Of a stretch of DNA of 64,000 nt, positions 37,011 to 46,254 are shown one piece after another. The stretch's first letter is position 1; each line of letters opens with the position of its first letter. The position numbers and the translations under genes were made by a program. Source of the stretch: Sulfuricella denitrificans skB26 (GTDB lineage: Bacteria; Pseudomonadota; Gammaproteobacteria; Burkholderiales; Sulfuricellaceae). The notes beneath the pieces were generated by a model that saw only the letters and a list, made by a program, of their open reading frames with translations, made no database searches and had not been told where the DNA came from. The stretch spans positions 2,057,501 to 2,121,500 of the forward strand of contig NC_022357.1 of NCBI RefSeq assembly GCF_000297055.2, read 5' to 3'.

Positions 37011-38303
37011 ATGGCGCGCAGCCTTGCCGCCGATGTCAGCGGCCGCGAGGTCTGGGCGTGGGCTATGTACGACTTCGCCAACTCCGGCTACACCACCGTT
37101 GTCATCACTGCCATCTTCAATGCCTATTTCGTTGCCGTCGTAGCCGGCGATCAGCCGTGGGGCACTTTTGCCTGGACCGCCGCGCTCGCGCTGTCCTATG
37201 CCCTCATCATGCTGATGGCGCCACTGGCAGGCGTCTATGCCGACCTGTACGCTGCCAAGAAAAAACTGCTGCTGATCAGCACGGCTGGTTGCGTGATATT
37301 CACTGCGGCACTCGCCCTAGTTGAGCCGGGCCAGATCTGGCTCGCTATCCCGCTGATCGTGCTATCCAACTTCTTTTACGGTAGCGGCGAAAACCTGATC
37401 GCCGCTTTCCTTCCAGAACTGGCACGCGGCCGTTCGCTGGGCAAGGTTTCCGGCTGGGGCTGGAGCTTCGGCTACCTCGGCGGACTGGTCAGCCTCGGCG
37501 CCTGCCTGGCCTATGTAAACTGGGCGGAAGCACATGGCCAGCAAGCGGCGGATTTCGTCCCGATCACCATGCTGATCACGGCGGCGCTATTCGCCTTGGC
37601 AAGCCTGCCTACCTTTTTGTTTCTCAAGGAAAGGGCCGTACCGCAAACGCACGCTCGACACCACCTGATCCAGGAAACTTACACCCGGCTCGGACAGACT
37701 CTGCGCCATGCCGCCCACTACCGCGACCTGCGCCGATTTCTGATCTGCACCGTGTTCTACCAGGCAGGCATCCAGGCGGTCATCAGTCTCGCCGCAATCT
37801 ACGCCCAGCAGGCCATGCACTTTTCCACCCGCGACACCATCCTGCTGGTTCTCGTGGTCAACATCACGGCTGCAGCCGGCGCCTTCCTGTTCGGCCACCT
37901 GCAAGACCGGATCGGCCACATCCAGACCATCGCGATTACCCTGGTGCTGTGGATCATCATGGTGCTGCTCGCCTGGGGCGCGCAAGGACCACAGATGTTC
38001 TGGCTAGCCGCCAACCTCGCCGGCATTGCCATGGGGGCAAGCCAGTCGGCGGGACGGGCAATGATCGGGCTGCTGAGCCCGGCAAAACGGCGCGCCGAAT
38101 TCTTCGGGCTGTGGGGACTGGCAGTGAAATTTTCCGCCATTCTTGGTCCAATCACCTACGGTCTCACGAGTTGGCTGTCCAAGGGCGACCATCGCATGGC
38201 CATCCTGGCCACCGGCAGCTACTTCGTCGTGGGATTGGTGCTGTTGAGCGGGGTGGATGTACTGAGAGGACGCCGCGCCGCGCTACGCGACGCAACAACT
38301 TAG
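37011..38303 (+). CDS. MFS transporter, UMF1/Atg22-like family
   Basis: The 430-aa protein has 12 predicted helices and the family start REVWAWAMYDFANSGYTTVV, with KVSGWGWSFGYLGGLVSLG and the later GRAMIGLLSPAKRRAEFFGL. These match the UMF1 branch of the major facilitator superfamily (Pfam MFS/Atg22-like). The substrate is unknown. It begins 2 nt after the chemoreceptor stop, so the two genes are probably co-transcribed. Confidence 0.88.
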   Translation: MARSLAADVSGREVWAWAMYDFANSGYTTVVITAIFNAYFVAVVAGDQPWGTFAWTAALALSYALIMLMAPLAGVYADLYAAKKKLLLISTAGCVIFTAALALVEPGQIWLAIPLIVLSNFFYGSGENLIAAFLPELARGRSLGKVSGWGWSFGYLGGLVSLGACLAYVNWAEAHGQQAADFVPITMLITAALFALASLPTFLFLKERAVPQTHARHHLIQETYTRLGQTLRHAAHYRDLRRFLICTVFYQAGIQAVISLAAIYAQQAMHFSTRDTILLVLVVNITAAAGAFLFGHLQDRIGHIQTIAITLVLWIIMVLLAWGAQGPQMFWLAANLAGIAMGASQSAGRAMIGLLSPAKRRAEFFGLWGLAVKFSAILGPITYGLTSWLSKGDHRMAILATGSYFVVGLVLLSGVDVLRGRRAALRDATT

Positions 38304-38358
38304 CGCTTCTTACTAAAACTCAAGGAAGCCTGACCCCGGAAAAGTGCCGAGAACAAAT

Positions 38359-38387
38359 AAAAAAGGGATACCCCGAAAGATATCCCG
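38359..38387 (-). terminator. Rho-independent terminator of the VPLPA-CTERM gene
   Basis: On the minus strand GGGATA, a 10-nt loop, TATCCC is followed by TTTTTTATTTG. It lies 22 bp past the stop of the minus-strand gene at 38409. Confidence 0.8.
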
Positions 38388-38408
38388 TCAAAGCAGAACA
38401 AATCGAAA

Positions 38409-39065
38409 TTATGCGTCAGCCAGTGCCACTTTACGACGACGCATTACCACACCAAGCATACCGACCGCAGAAGCCAGTAACGGGAGGGCGGCAGGCAACG
38501 GCACAGCGGTGACAGGCAACGGCATAACTGCGGTGGAAACGAAGTTCACACCGACCACATAATCATCGTAATCCGCATCGCCTTTGTAGCTATCGTTAAA
38601 ACCTAACAGATACTGGAAAGTGCCGTATTTATTAGATTCAGCGAATGAAGACCCTGAACGATCTTTCAAAAATGCAAAACCCAGGGCTGCCCCTGAAACC
38701 TCTCCATTATTGAAGACAGCCCCTTTACTATCAAAAAACTGGAAACCGACTACGCCTCCAGTAACCTGCTTTGAAATTGACTTGCCTAATACGTTGGCTT
38801 CATTTAATTCCTTGCCTTCAAGGACAAATCTGAATCCATCCAAATAGCTACTTTCGTTACCTAAATAAGTGGCCGTAAATGTACCCGCCCCACTAGCCAT
38901 GAGAATACCAAAATTACCCGCTTTTTTGGCACCAGTAACTTCCTTTGGCTGGCCATCGTAATTGTTAACAGCAAATTCCGCAGAAAGTGATTCAATGCTT
39001 AAGCTGCTGGCGTGCGATGTCCCATACAGAGATGCAAGGACCAGGCAGAGAGCGATTTTTTTCAT
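38409..39065 (-). CDS. VPLPA-CTERM (PEP-CTERM-like) exported surface protein
   Basis: The start MKKIALCLVLASLYGTSHAS (39065) has a signal peptide and AGGGAAAAG upstream. The C-terminus has the sorting signal VPLPAALPLLASAVGMLGVV followed by MRRRK: a PLPA motif, a hydrophobic helix and an Arg cluster, as recognised by exosortases in EPS-forming Gram-negatives. The 150-residue mature part is beta-rich and unrecognised. No exosortase is encoded nearby, so sorting must rely on a distant locus. Confidence 0.85.
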   Translation of the reverse strand: MKKIALCLVLASLYGTSHASSLSIESLSAEFAVNNYDGQPKEVTGAKKAGNFGILMASGAGTFTATYLGNESSYLDGFRFVLEGKELNEANVLGKSISKQVTGGVVGFQFFDSKGAVFNNGEVSGAALGFAFLKDRSGSSFAESNKYGTFQYLLGFNDSYKGDADYDDYVVGVNFVSTAVMPLPVTAVPLPAALPLLASAVGMLGVVMRRRKVALADA

Positions 39066-39621
39066 GTTACTTTTCCCTAATAAAATAAAATTTTTGGCTA
39101 AGGCAGAAAACGCGGCGCCCAATATCCTGGTCGATGCGTTGACTTGTGATACCCGCCAGGCTCATTTTCGAATCTGGCGGTGCCTTGCTGGCGAATGAGG
39201 AATATTCCATAACGCAGTATTAGCATCATAAGCAATACTCATGCCAACCTCAGTTAAAGTATCATTAATTTAACTTAATCTAATTTAATCAGTTGGATGT
39301 TGCGATTGCTCGGGTATCAAAAAACAATGAGGGGAGTTGAATGGAATGTAAAATATCTCGACACGGTCCTCGTAAGGAATCCGTCAGGTTTTGCAATATC
39401 CATCTCCTGGAAACAGCTCGGACACCAATAATCAAAGGAACTCAAGAGAAGACAGCAGATTTCGGGGGCTTGTTTCCATCCAGCACACCACGAAATCCAC
39501 CGAAACGACAGGCCGAAATTTTCGACAGGGGTTTTGTAAGTAACTCGTAAGCTTGATAGCCCGCAAAAAGAGAGGCCCCGTAGACACTGAAAGACTTGGC
39601 AAGAAAAATCAGTTCACTATA
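39066..39621. other. Long intergenic region, no gene supported
   Basis: This 556-bp stretch lies upstream of the minus-strand VPLPA gene and downstream of the minus-strand kinase gene. It is AT-rich at 39230-39300 with imperfect TTAATTTAA repeats. A plus-strand 69-codon frame at 39341-39550 has a fair Shine-Dalgarno (GGGGAG) but no recognisable protein character. Confidence 0.4.
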
Positions 39622-41010
39622 TCACCGGGCAGGAAATATGACTTTTGCCACTGTCCCCTTGCCCTGTACGTTTGCATCCAGTTGCACGCTGGCCTTATGC
39701 GCCAGCGCGATTTCCTGAACTATGGACAGGCCCAGCCCGCTACCCTCAGCCCGACTTCCCAGTACGCGATAGAAACGCTCAAAAACCTTTTGCCGCTCTT
39801 CCGGCGGAATGCCGTCGCCATTGTCTTCCACGATCAATGCAGGCGGATCGGCGACAACACTGACCGTCACCTGGCCACCCGGCGGGGTATAACAAATCGC
39901 ATTGTGAATGAGGTTGGTCACCATCTCCCGGAGGCGATCGGAATCGCCCATCACCATCGAAGTCAATGGACTGCCGACAAACCCGAGATCGATCTTTTTC
40001 CGGTAGGCTTCCGACACCCATTCCTTGGTCATCTCGGCCGCCAAAGCATTCAGATCGACAATTCCAAATTCTTTTGCCTGACTGGACTCGTGCTCGTTAC
40101 GCGCCATGGCTAGCAACTGGTTTACCAGACGGCACATCCGGTCGCAACCGGTCATCAACGGCTTCAATTCGGTGCGCACGTCGTCCGTCGAGGTTTGACG
40201 GGAAACCAGTTCGAGTTGCGCCTTGAGCCCGGCCAAAGGAGTACGGAGCTGGTGAGCAGCATCCCCCGCAAAGCGGCTTTGGCCTTCCAGCACCCGCTTG
40301 AGCCGTTCCATCAGATCATTGACGGTGTCGATAATCGGCCTGATTTCTTCGGGTGCAAGATTCGAGTCCACCGGACTAAGATCCAGGTGAGAACGCTGCG
40401 CCAAATCCCGTTTCAGGACACGCAACGACTGCAATCCCTTGCTGATGCCGAGCCAGACGGTCAATGAGGCAAGCAGGATGAGCATCGCCTGCGGCTGGAG
40501 AGAACTGTTGAAAATATCTTGTGCCAGCAGTTTGCGTTTGTTCAGCGTTTCCGCAAAGCTGATGGAGATAAAGAGATCCTGGCGATCGAGTGCAGGGATC
40601 TGTGTAAGGGTGACTGCCCGGACCTTTTCACCATTCACGGTCCCGTCAAAAAATACCGAATTCCGATGGACTCGAAGATTTTCACTCGATGGCAACAACC
40701 GGCCGTTTCCAGCCAACACCCTGCCCGCATGGTCGCTCACCGAGAAAAATATCTGGTCGCTGTCGTCCGCCATCAATAATTGCGAAGCCGTCTCGGGCAG
40801 ATGTAGCGATGGAACTCCATCCTGATCGATCACCAAATATTGGGTTAACGATTTGGCAAGATCTTCAAGTGCGCGGTCGTAAACACGGGCAGAAAGGTCG
40901 GGAGCAGTAACGAAGTAGGTATAGGCAGATCGCGCCGCAAACAGAGTAATCAGCGGCACCAGCAACCACACCAGCAAATTGTAGTGGAGTCTATTGGGGT
41001 AAATTTTCAT
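39622..41010 (-). CDS. Sensor histidine kinase, TctE-like
   Basis: The 462-aa protein has a first helix at 11-28, a periplasmic sensor of about 130 residues (2CSK_N-like), a second helix near 172-190, a HAMP-type linker, the dimerisation box FAGDAAHQLRTPLAGLKAQ (phospho-His) and an ATPase domain with NLIHNAICYTPPGG, EDNGDGIPPEE and GSGLGLSIVQEI. TctE-type kinases often sense carboxylates. It follows the response regulator gene on the same strand by 20 bp. Confidence 0.9.
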   Translation of the reverse strand: MKIYPNRLHYNLLVWLLVPLITLFAARSAYTYFVTAPDLSARVYDRALEDLAKSLTQYLVIDQDGVPSLHLPETASQLLMADDSDQIFFSVSDHAGRVLAGNGRLLPSSENLRVHRNSVFFDGTVNGEKVRAVTLTQIPALDRQDLFISISFAETLNKRKLLAQDIFNSSLQPQAMLILLASLTVWLGISKGLQSLRVLKRDLAQRSHLDLSPVDSNLAPEEIRPIIDTVNDLMERLKRVLEGQSRFAGDAAHQLRTPLAGLKAQLELVSRQTSTDDVRTELKPLMTGCDRMCRLVNQLLAMARNEHESSQAKEFGIVDLNALAAEMTKEWVSEAYRKKIDLGFVGSPLTSMVMGDSDRLREMVTNLIHNAICYTPPGGQVTVSVVADPPALIVEDNGDGIPPEERQKVFERFYRVLGSRAEGSGLGLSIVQEIALAHKASVQLDANVQGKGTVAKVIFPAR

Positions 41011-41030
41011 GCGTCTTAACTGGAAGAATG

Positions 41031-41708
41031 TCAGCTGCCCAGGTCAGGTCTCTCGAGCATATAACCCAGCCCTCTGACCGTCCTGATTTCGATACCATAA
41101 GGTGTGAGTTTCTTGCGTAGCCGGTGCATGCAGACTTCTATGGCGTTTTCGGTCACTTCATCGCCCCAGCTATAGAGATGGCGGGTGAAATCCTCTTTCG
41201 AAATAACCTGGCCTACTTTCAGCAGCAACACCTCGAGCGTGCCAAACTCGCGTAGCGTAAGCTCAAACAGCTTCCCATCGATGAAAGCCTGGCGAGTAAA
41301 CAGATTAACCTCCAGCATACCGTGAGAAAGCGTTGCGCCTGATGTGCCGTGCCGGCGACGGAACAGCGCGCGAACCCTGGCCTCCAGCTCGGGCAGGTCG
41401 AAGGGTTTAACGAGGTAGTCGTCGGCCCCCAGGTCCAAGCCGCGAACCCGGTCCATCAAAGAGTCGCGCGCGGTCATGATCAGTATAGGTGTGCTGGTGT
41501 CGCGAGCGCGCACCTGGCTGAGAACGCTGAACCCGTCGAGCTTTGGCAACCCAATATCCAGCAGCACCACGTCGAAGGTCTGGTCTTCGAGCACCCGGCT
41601 TGCCTCTTCGCCGTCCACAGCACAATCGACCACCGCCCCACCCTGCACCAGAGCCTGCTTCAAGGCGTGTGCAAGAACAGCATCGTCTTCGACAAGTAAA
41701 ATTCGCAA
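41031..41708 (-). CDS. OmpR-family response regulator, TctD/QseB-like
   Basis: The 225-aa protein has a receiver domain (MRILLVEDDAVLAHALKQAL, phospho-Asp in DVVLLDIGLP, and Lys in YLVKPFD) and a winged-helix DNA-binding domain (about 125-220; LTLREFGTLEVLLLKVGQ and IRTVRGLGYML). It is the first gene of the two-gene operon with the sensor kinase. Targets are not visible in the window. Confidence 0.92.
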   Translation of the reverse strand: MRILLVEDDAVLAHALKQALVQGGAVVDCAVDGEEASRVLEDQTFDVVLLDIGLPKLDGFSVLSQVRARDTSTPILIMTARDSLMDRVRGLDLGADDYLVKPFDLPELEARVRALFRRRHGTSGATLSHGMLEVNLFTRQAFIDGKLFELTLREFGTLEVLLLKVGQVISKEDFTRHLYSWGDEVTENAIEVCMHRLRKKLTPYGIEIRTVRGLGYMLERPDLGS

Positions 41709-41835
41709 TCCATCACCCCAATTTTTTCCGATGCGGAGAGTTCACAAGCAACCCGAACCGGATGGCTATCCGTCGTTTATCCGCCCAACTGGGTCACAAT
41801 GAATCCATCGGGAACAGACTATTGTATCTTTACAG

Positions 41836-42729
41836 CTAGAAACGTTCGCTCTCGAGCAAATAGCGCCATTGCCCGACCGGCAGATCGCCCAGCTTTACGC
41901 GACCGATGCGGACGCGCTTGAGGCCGACCACTTTGAGCCCGACCAGCTCGCACATGCGGCGGATCTGGCGCTTTTTGCCTTCCTTCAGGATAAAGCGCAG
42001 CTGATCCTGGTTCTGCCAGGACACCTCCGCCGGCTTGAGCGTTTCGCCGTCGAGGCTGAGGCCGTGGTTAAGGCGTTTAAGGTTGGCTTCGTTCAGCCTG
42101 CCCTCCACCCGCACCAGGTATTCCTTTTCGATTTCGGAATCGGCACCGACCAGTTGCTTGGCGATGCGACCGTCTTGCGTCAACACCAAAAGTCCGGTGG
42201 AATCGATATCAAGCCGCCCCGCCGGGGCCAAGCCGTGCAAGTGCTCGGGGGAGTAAGGCTGCGGTGCACGGTCTTCCTTGTAGCGCGTCTCCTTGCCGAT
42301 CAGCGTCACTGCCGCCTGGTAACCCTTCTCAGGCTGCGAGGAAACATAGCCCACCGGCTTGTTGAGCAGGATGGTGGCGAGTTGCGACTGCTGCTTTTCG
42401 GCTCGCTTATCCAGGGTGACGGTTTGACTGGGATCGACCTTGATGCCCAGCAGAGTGACCCGTTCACCATCAACCAGCACCAGGCCGCGTTCGATCAGGG
42501 CATCCGCTTCGCGGCGCGAGCACAGACCGCGTTCGGACATCAGCTTGGAAAGACGGATTTTTCCAGAATTTTCGTCCGTCTCCGATACACCCATCTTCGG
42601 TCCAGGCTTATCTGGCCGCGTCAGTTTGACCCGCGTTGACACAGGCACCGTGACGGCACCCGCTGCGCCATCGGGCTTTCGCCGCCCAACCGGACCCACC
42701 CTGCCCTTCGGCGGCCTGCGTATAGTCAT
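41836..42729 (-). CDS. 23S rRNA pseudouridine synthase, RluF/RluB family
   Basis: An S4 RNA-binding domain ([20 protein letters not shown]) precedes the RsuA-type catalytic domain with the Asp in [17 protein letters not shown] and the end motif [20 protein letters not shown]. The first 45 residues are a basic, proline-rich tail; the alternative start [11 protein letters not shown] at 42594 would remove it. The ATG at 42729 lies 2 nt from the 161-bp inverted-repeat element, so its Shine-Dalgarno would be inside that element. Specificity (RluF versus RluB/E) is not settled. Confidence 0.88.
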   Translation of the reverse strand: MTIRRPPKGRVGPVGRRKPDGAAGAVTVPVSTRVKLTRPDKPGPKMGVSETDENSGKIRLSKLMSERGLCSRREADALIERGLVLVDGERVTLLGIKVDPSQTVTLDKRAEKQQSQLATILLNKPVGYVSSQPEKGYQAAVTLIGKETRYKEDRAPQPYSPEHLHGLAPAGRLDIDSTGLLVLTQDGRIAKQLVGADSEIEKEYLVRVEGRLNEANLKRLNHGLSLDGETLKPAEVSWQNQDQLRFILKEGKKRQIRRMCELVGLKVVGLKRVRIGRVKLGDLPVGQWRYLLESERF

Positions 42730-42730
42730 A

Positions 42731-42891
42731 AGGGCCTATTCATGAATAACTCGAACATTCTGGCCGCACTGGCAGGCGCGCTACGGCGTTGCCGGTCGCT
42801 TGCAGGGAATGGCCATGCGGCGCACCCGGCGCCTTGCATCGCATCCCGCCAGCGCGCCCATAATTGCCCAACTTATCCATGAACAGGCCCT
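42731..42891. mobile_element. 161-bp MITE-like element with 21-bp terminal inverted repeats
   Basis: The left end (AGGGCCTATTCATGAATAAC) and the reverse complement of the right end (AGGGCCTGTTCATGGATAAG) agree at 18 of 21 positions. Internally, further inverted segments (GGCGCGCT near both ends) would extend the foldback. It has no ORF, and it fills the whole spacer between the FKBP gene (8 bp away) and the pseudouridine synthase (1 bp away). It could be a non-autonomous transposable element or a large palindromic repeat. Confidence 0.65.
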
Positions 42892-42899
42892 AACAGGTT

Positions 42900-43244
42900 T
42901 TAAAGAATTTTCAGCAATTCGACTTCGAACACCAGCGTGGCGTTCGGAGGGATGACACCACCAGCACCGCGCGCACCGTAACCCAGTTCAGGCGGGATTG
43001 TGAGCTTGCGCGCACCGCCCACTTTCATGCCCTGCACGCCCTCATCCCAACCCCGAATAACATGTCCGGCGCCAAGTGGAAAATCGAAGGGATCGTTGCG
43101 ATCTTTGCTGGAATCGAACTTGGTGCCGTCCGTCAGCCAGCCGGTGTAGTGTACGGAAACGCGCTGGCCAGCTTGTGCAGCTTCGCCTTCTCCCTCGCCG
43201 AGGTCGTCGTAAATCAGTCCGGATGGGGTGGTAATTTCAGCCAT
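42900..43244 (-). CDS. FKBP-type peptidyl-prolyl cis-trans isomerase
   Basis: The 114-aa single-domain FKBP has [38 protein letters not shown] and [20 protein letters not shown], the active-site core. No signal peptide, so it is cytoplasmic. It assists protein folding by isomerising X-Pro bonds. Confidence 0.94.
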   Translation of the reverse strand: MAEITTPSGLIYDDLGEGEGEAAQAGQRVSVHYTGWLTDGTKFDSSKDRNDPFDFPLGAGHVIRGWDEGVQGMKVGGARKLTIPPELGYGARGAGGVIPPNATLVFEVELLKIL

Positions 43245-43280
43245 GCTGTGCTCCTGAGTAAATTAATTGAACAATGTATT

Positions 43281-44432
43281 TTACCTAACTTCAACAGAAC
43301 TCGCTTTATCGCTTTCGGGCATGACGACCATGACGCAGTTGCGGCCGCCTTGCTTCGCCCGGTACAACCCCTGGTCGGCACGCGCCACCAGTTGCTGCGC
43401 AAGCGTCTCGGCATTCTGTGTACGATTACAGTCATGCAGGGTGGCAACGCCTATGGAAAGCGTGGCCGCGAGAGTTTCGTCCCCCTCACCCTTGAATCGC
43501 TGTTCGGCGATGCTGTGGCGAATGCGCTCGGCGATGGTAAGCGCACTCGCCATGTCTGTCTGTACCAGCAGGACGGCAAATTCTTCCCCGCCATAGCGGC
43601 CCAGTACATCAATAGAACGAAGCTGGCCCTTGATCCGCCAAGCCACCTCGCGCAATACGCAATCACCAGTCTGGTGGCCGTACTGGTCATTGACTTGCTT
43701 GAAATGGTCGATGTCCAGAAATAAACAGGAAAGCGGAAATCTCTGGCGCTGGGCGCGACTGACCTCCTCCTGCAGGCGCTGGTCGAAATAACGCCGGTTG
43801 TGCACTCCGGTAAGAGGGTCGGTCAACCCCAGATGCTTGAGGCGCTCGCTATTGGTGACATTCTCCAGGCAAACCCCGAGGATCGCCGCAAGGCGGCCGA
43901 TAAAATCGGTCGCCATGCCAGGCGCAAATCGCGCCTCATTGCGACTTCCAAGGTTAAGGCTGCCGATCAGTTTTTTCTGACGCACCATCGGCAGGATGGC
44001 GATGCTGGCGGGAGGGGTGTCGCGAGGGAAGAAGGGGGCGCGACTGGCAACGTTATACTGCCCCAGCACCGGCGCCAGCGAAGTGCCACAAAGGCGGTGA
44101 AAACGGGAGGGGTTGTCGAGGCACATCAGGCCGGGGTATTCATTGGCGGGAATACCGATATCGATCAGCATGCGCCGCACTTCATATTCCGGATCGATCA
44201 CCGCCAGCGTCACCACATCCAGATCGAAGGTTTCCTTCATTTCCTGCAGGACATACTGGAGCAATTCCTTGAAACTGCTGACACCGAGCATGCGCAGTTC
44301 TGCATCCTGGAAGCGGCGCATCACCTGCTCGTTCAGCCGTGCCTGGGCCACCAGCGTTTCCAACTGCTGTTGTAACTCCTGGTTCTCTGTGGGCAAATGC
44401 CTGTTGCGCAAGTTGAGTAAATCGTCGGACAT
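43281..44432 (-). CDS. DUF484/GAF-GGDEF diguanylate cyclase
   Basis: The start at 44432 (MSDDLLNLRNRHLPTENQEL) places it 5 bp after the small upstream gene. Residues 1-215 resemble DUF484 (a coiled N-terminus and GAF-like domain, including ASIAILPMVRQKKLIGSLNL), followed by a GGDEF domain with the active variant RYGGEEFAVLL and the inhibitory-site RSID. It should make cyclic di-GMP. The signal sensed by DUF484 is unknown. Confidence 0.88.
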   Translation of the reverse strand: MSDDLLNLRNRHLPTENQELQQQLETLVAQARLNEQVMRRFQDAELRMLGVSSFKELLQYVLQEMKETFDLDVVTLAVIDPEYEVRRMLIDIGIPANEYPGLMCLDNPSRFHRLCGTSLAPVLGQYNVASRAPFFPRDTPPASIAILPMVRQKKLIGSLNLGSRNEARFAPGMATDFIGRLAAILGVCLENVTNSERLKHLGLTDPLTGVHNRRYFDQRLQEEVSRAQRQRFPLSCLFLDIDHFKQVNDQYGHQTGDCVLREVAWRIKGQLRSIDVLGRYGGEEFAVLLVQTDMASALTIAERIRHSIAEQRFKGEGDETLAATLSIGVATLHDCNRTQNAETLAQQLVARADQGLYRAKQGGRNCVMVVMPESDKASSVEVR

Positions 44433-44437
44433 CTGAT

Positions 44438-44689
44438 CTATACGCCCGCCACCTCGGCCTTGACGATTTCCAGCGCATCGTGCATGGTTTCCTCGGGCGT
44501 TGCATTGATGCATTCGGCCAGCATTTCCGCGGCCTCCAGCGTGTTTTCAGGCAGCACACCGGCATCCAGTTCAGCAATGAAAGAGGCGGCAGCTCCGGCG
44601 ATGCGCAGGAGCGTCTGACGCTCGCCCATCAGAATTTCAAGTTCGGTGCGCAACATGGCGATTTCCTGGTCTTTCAGCTCATGTGACAT
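44438..44689 (-). CDS. Small helical protein (83 aa) preceding the diguanylate cyclase
   Basis: The sequence MSHELKDQEIAMLRTELEIL continues as heptad-like helices (LLRIAGAAASFIAELDAG) and an acidic C-terminus; no motif recognised. It is directly followed (5 bp) by the diguanylate cyclase in the same orientation and may be its regulator. It also follows the reductase gene region by 29 bp on the same strand. Confidence 0.6.
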   Translation of the reverse strand: MSHELKDQEIAMLRTELEILMGERQTLLRIAGAAASFIAELDAGVLPENTLEAAEMLAECINATPEETMHDALEIVKAEVAGV

Positions 44690-44718
44690 TGTATTATCCG
44701 TTTTCTGGAATCAATGCA

Positions 44719-46212
44719 TCAGCGTACCACACCCGTGATGAGTTGCGCATCCGGCAGACCGTGTCCAAGCAACCATTTCCTTGCCGCGTCGACCAGCGAC
44801 TCGGGACCGGCCACATGCACGTCGAAGCCACCCAGTACCAGGTAATCATCGACAATTCGCTGCAACAATCCACCGACCAGACTTTCCTGCCGACCAACCG
44901 CGGTTTCCAGGTCGGTTCCTGCCACCAGCGGAGTGTATTGGAAGTTGTCCAGCGCATCGGCCCAGGCGCGAGGCAAGTTGGAAAAATACAGATTGACCTC
45001 GCGAGACACCACCCAGTAGAGGTGCACCGACTCGGCGACATCCAGCGCCATAGCGTGCTCCATCAGGCTTTTCACCGGCGCAAATCCAGCCCCGAAAGCG
45101 ATGAAAATCAACGGCCGGGTAGAATCCTCATGCAGCACAAAGCTGCCTTTTGGGCCTTCCACCGCCACCGCCTCGCCTTCCGTCAGTCTGGTGGCGACAT
45201 AATCCGCAAAAGGATTGCCCCGCAGGTTACGTATATGAAACTGCAGGTTACGGTCGTCGCATGGACAGCTTGCCACCGGAAATTCCGCCGAGAGCGCGTG
45301 TCCGAGCTGAAGGGTCGCATTCTGCCCGGCCAGAAAACGCAGCCGGTTGTTGCGCGGAGTTTGCAGATTCAGAATCAGCATATCGTCGCCTGCCTGCTCG
45401 ATGCTTTTGACGTGCGCCGTAATGTGCTGGAGCGGGATATCCGATGCGAGATGCGCCTCGCCCGCCTCGATCACCACATCGGTCACGGCGGTGTTCGAGC
45501 ACATCAACGCGCAGCCGGAGGCTTTGTCGGCTGCACTCAGAACATAATCGTGCGGGCGCACTTTCATCACCTGACCAGAAACGACTCGCGCCTTGCACTG
45601 ACCGCAATTGCCATTGCTACAACCGTAGTTGAGCGCGAGTCCGGCACGCAGCGCGGCTTCGAGCAGGGTATCGGCGCCTTCGACAAAAAACTCGTGTCCG
45701 CTTGGCTGAATTTTTACATGTGCGGCCATAACGCGGAGAAAACTGTCGCGTATGGTTAAATTGGGAAGTCCTGCTTGTGCATCTCTAGCTGCCAATTCCT
45801 GATGCACCCACATGCGGAGAGAAGCTGCCGCAGCCTGCACCTCTTCACCACCGTTGCCCCACTCCCTGAGCTGCTTCTCCAGTCCATCGACGATAGCTTG
45901 ATATTGGCTCAGAGAAACCTTGGTCTCTGCCAGTTCCTTGCTCAAACCGGTAAGCCGGGCAGCAAGCACTTCCTTATCTGGCAGGGTACGCTCGAACACC
46001 CGCTTGCCGAAGGCTTTTTCCTTGATCTGCGCAACTCGCTCGAAGGCGGTGTTATCCTCGAACTGGACATCGGGATAAACCCGCAGCAAATCCTCGGCAG
46101 CCACCGTACCATCGAAAGACGCCAGCACTCCATCCTTGATTTTCTTCTGCAGCGCTACCCGCGTTACACCCACCAGGCGCGCCGCTCTGGATAAATTCAG
46201 AAGTTGCGGCAT
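44719..46212 (-). CDS. HTH-coiled coil-[2Fe-2S] ferredoxin-NAD(P)H:FAD reductase fusion
   Basis: This 497-aa protein has an unusual order. Residues 1-45 look like a MerR/excisionase-type helix-turn-helix (LLNLSRAARLVGVTRVALQK). Residues 80-130 are helical. Residues 165-255 are a plant-type ferredoxin domain with C198-x4-C203-x2-C206 and C238 (NYGCSNGNCGQCKARVVSG). Residues 255-497 are an oxygenase-type reductase domain with FAD and NAD(P) regions (LIFIAFGAGFAPVKSLMEHA, VHVAGPESLVD). The C-terminal two-thirds resemble CDP-6-deoxyhexulose reductase/phenol hydroxylase reductase components. The partner oxygenase or receptor is not encoded nearby. Confidence 0.78.
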   Translation of the reverse strand: MPQLLNLSRAARLVGVTRVALQKKIKDGVLASFDGTVAAEDLLRVYPDVQFEDNTAFERVAQIKEKAFGKRVFERTLPDKEVLAARLTGLSKELAETKVSLSQYQAIVDGLEKQLREWGNGGEEVQAAAASLRMWVHQELAARDAQAGLPNLTIRDSFLRVMAAHVKIQPSGHEFFVEGADTLLEAALRAGLALNYGCSNGNCGQCKARVVSGQVMKVRPHDYVLSAADKASGCALMCSNTAVTDVVIEAGEAHLASDIPLQHITAHVKSIEQAGDDMLILNLQTPRNNRLRFLAGQNATLQLGHALSAEFPVASCPCDDRNLQFHIRNLRGNPFADYVATRLTEGEAVAVEGPKGSFVLHEDSTRPLIFIAFGAGFAPVKSLMEHAMALDVAESVHLYWVVSREVNLYFSNLPRAWADALDNFQYTPLVAGTDLETAVGRQESLVGGLLQRIVDDYLVLGGFDVHVAGPESLVDAARKWLLGHGLPDAQLITGVVR

Positions 46213-46254
46213 TTCCTGCTCCCCGAGATCAGACAGCGAAAGTCGTATTCCAGT

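Noticed and set aside
39341-39550. 69-codon plus-strand frame with a fair Shine-Dalgarno
   Set aside because: No hydrophobic, structural or motif signal, and no supporting neighbours; left as intergenic.
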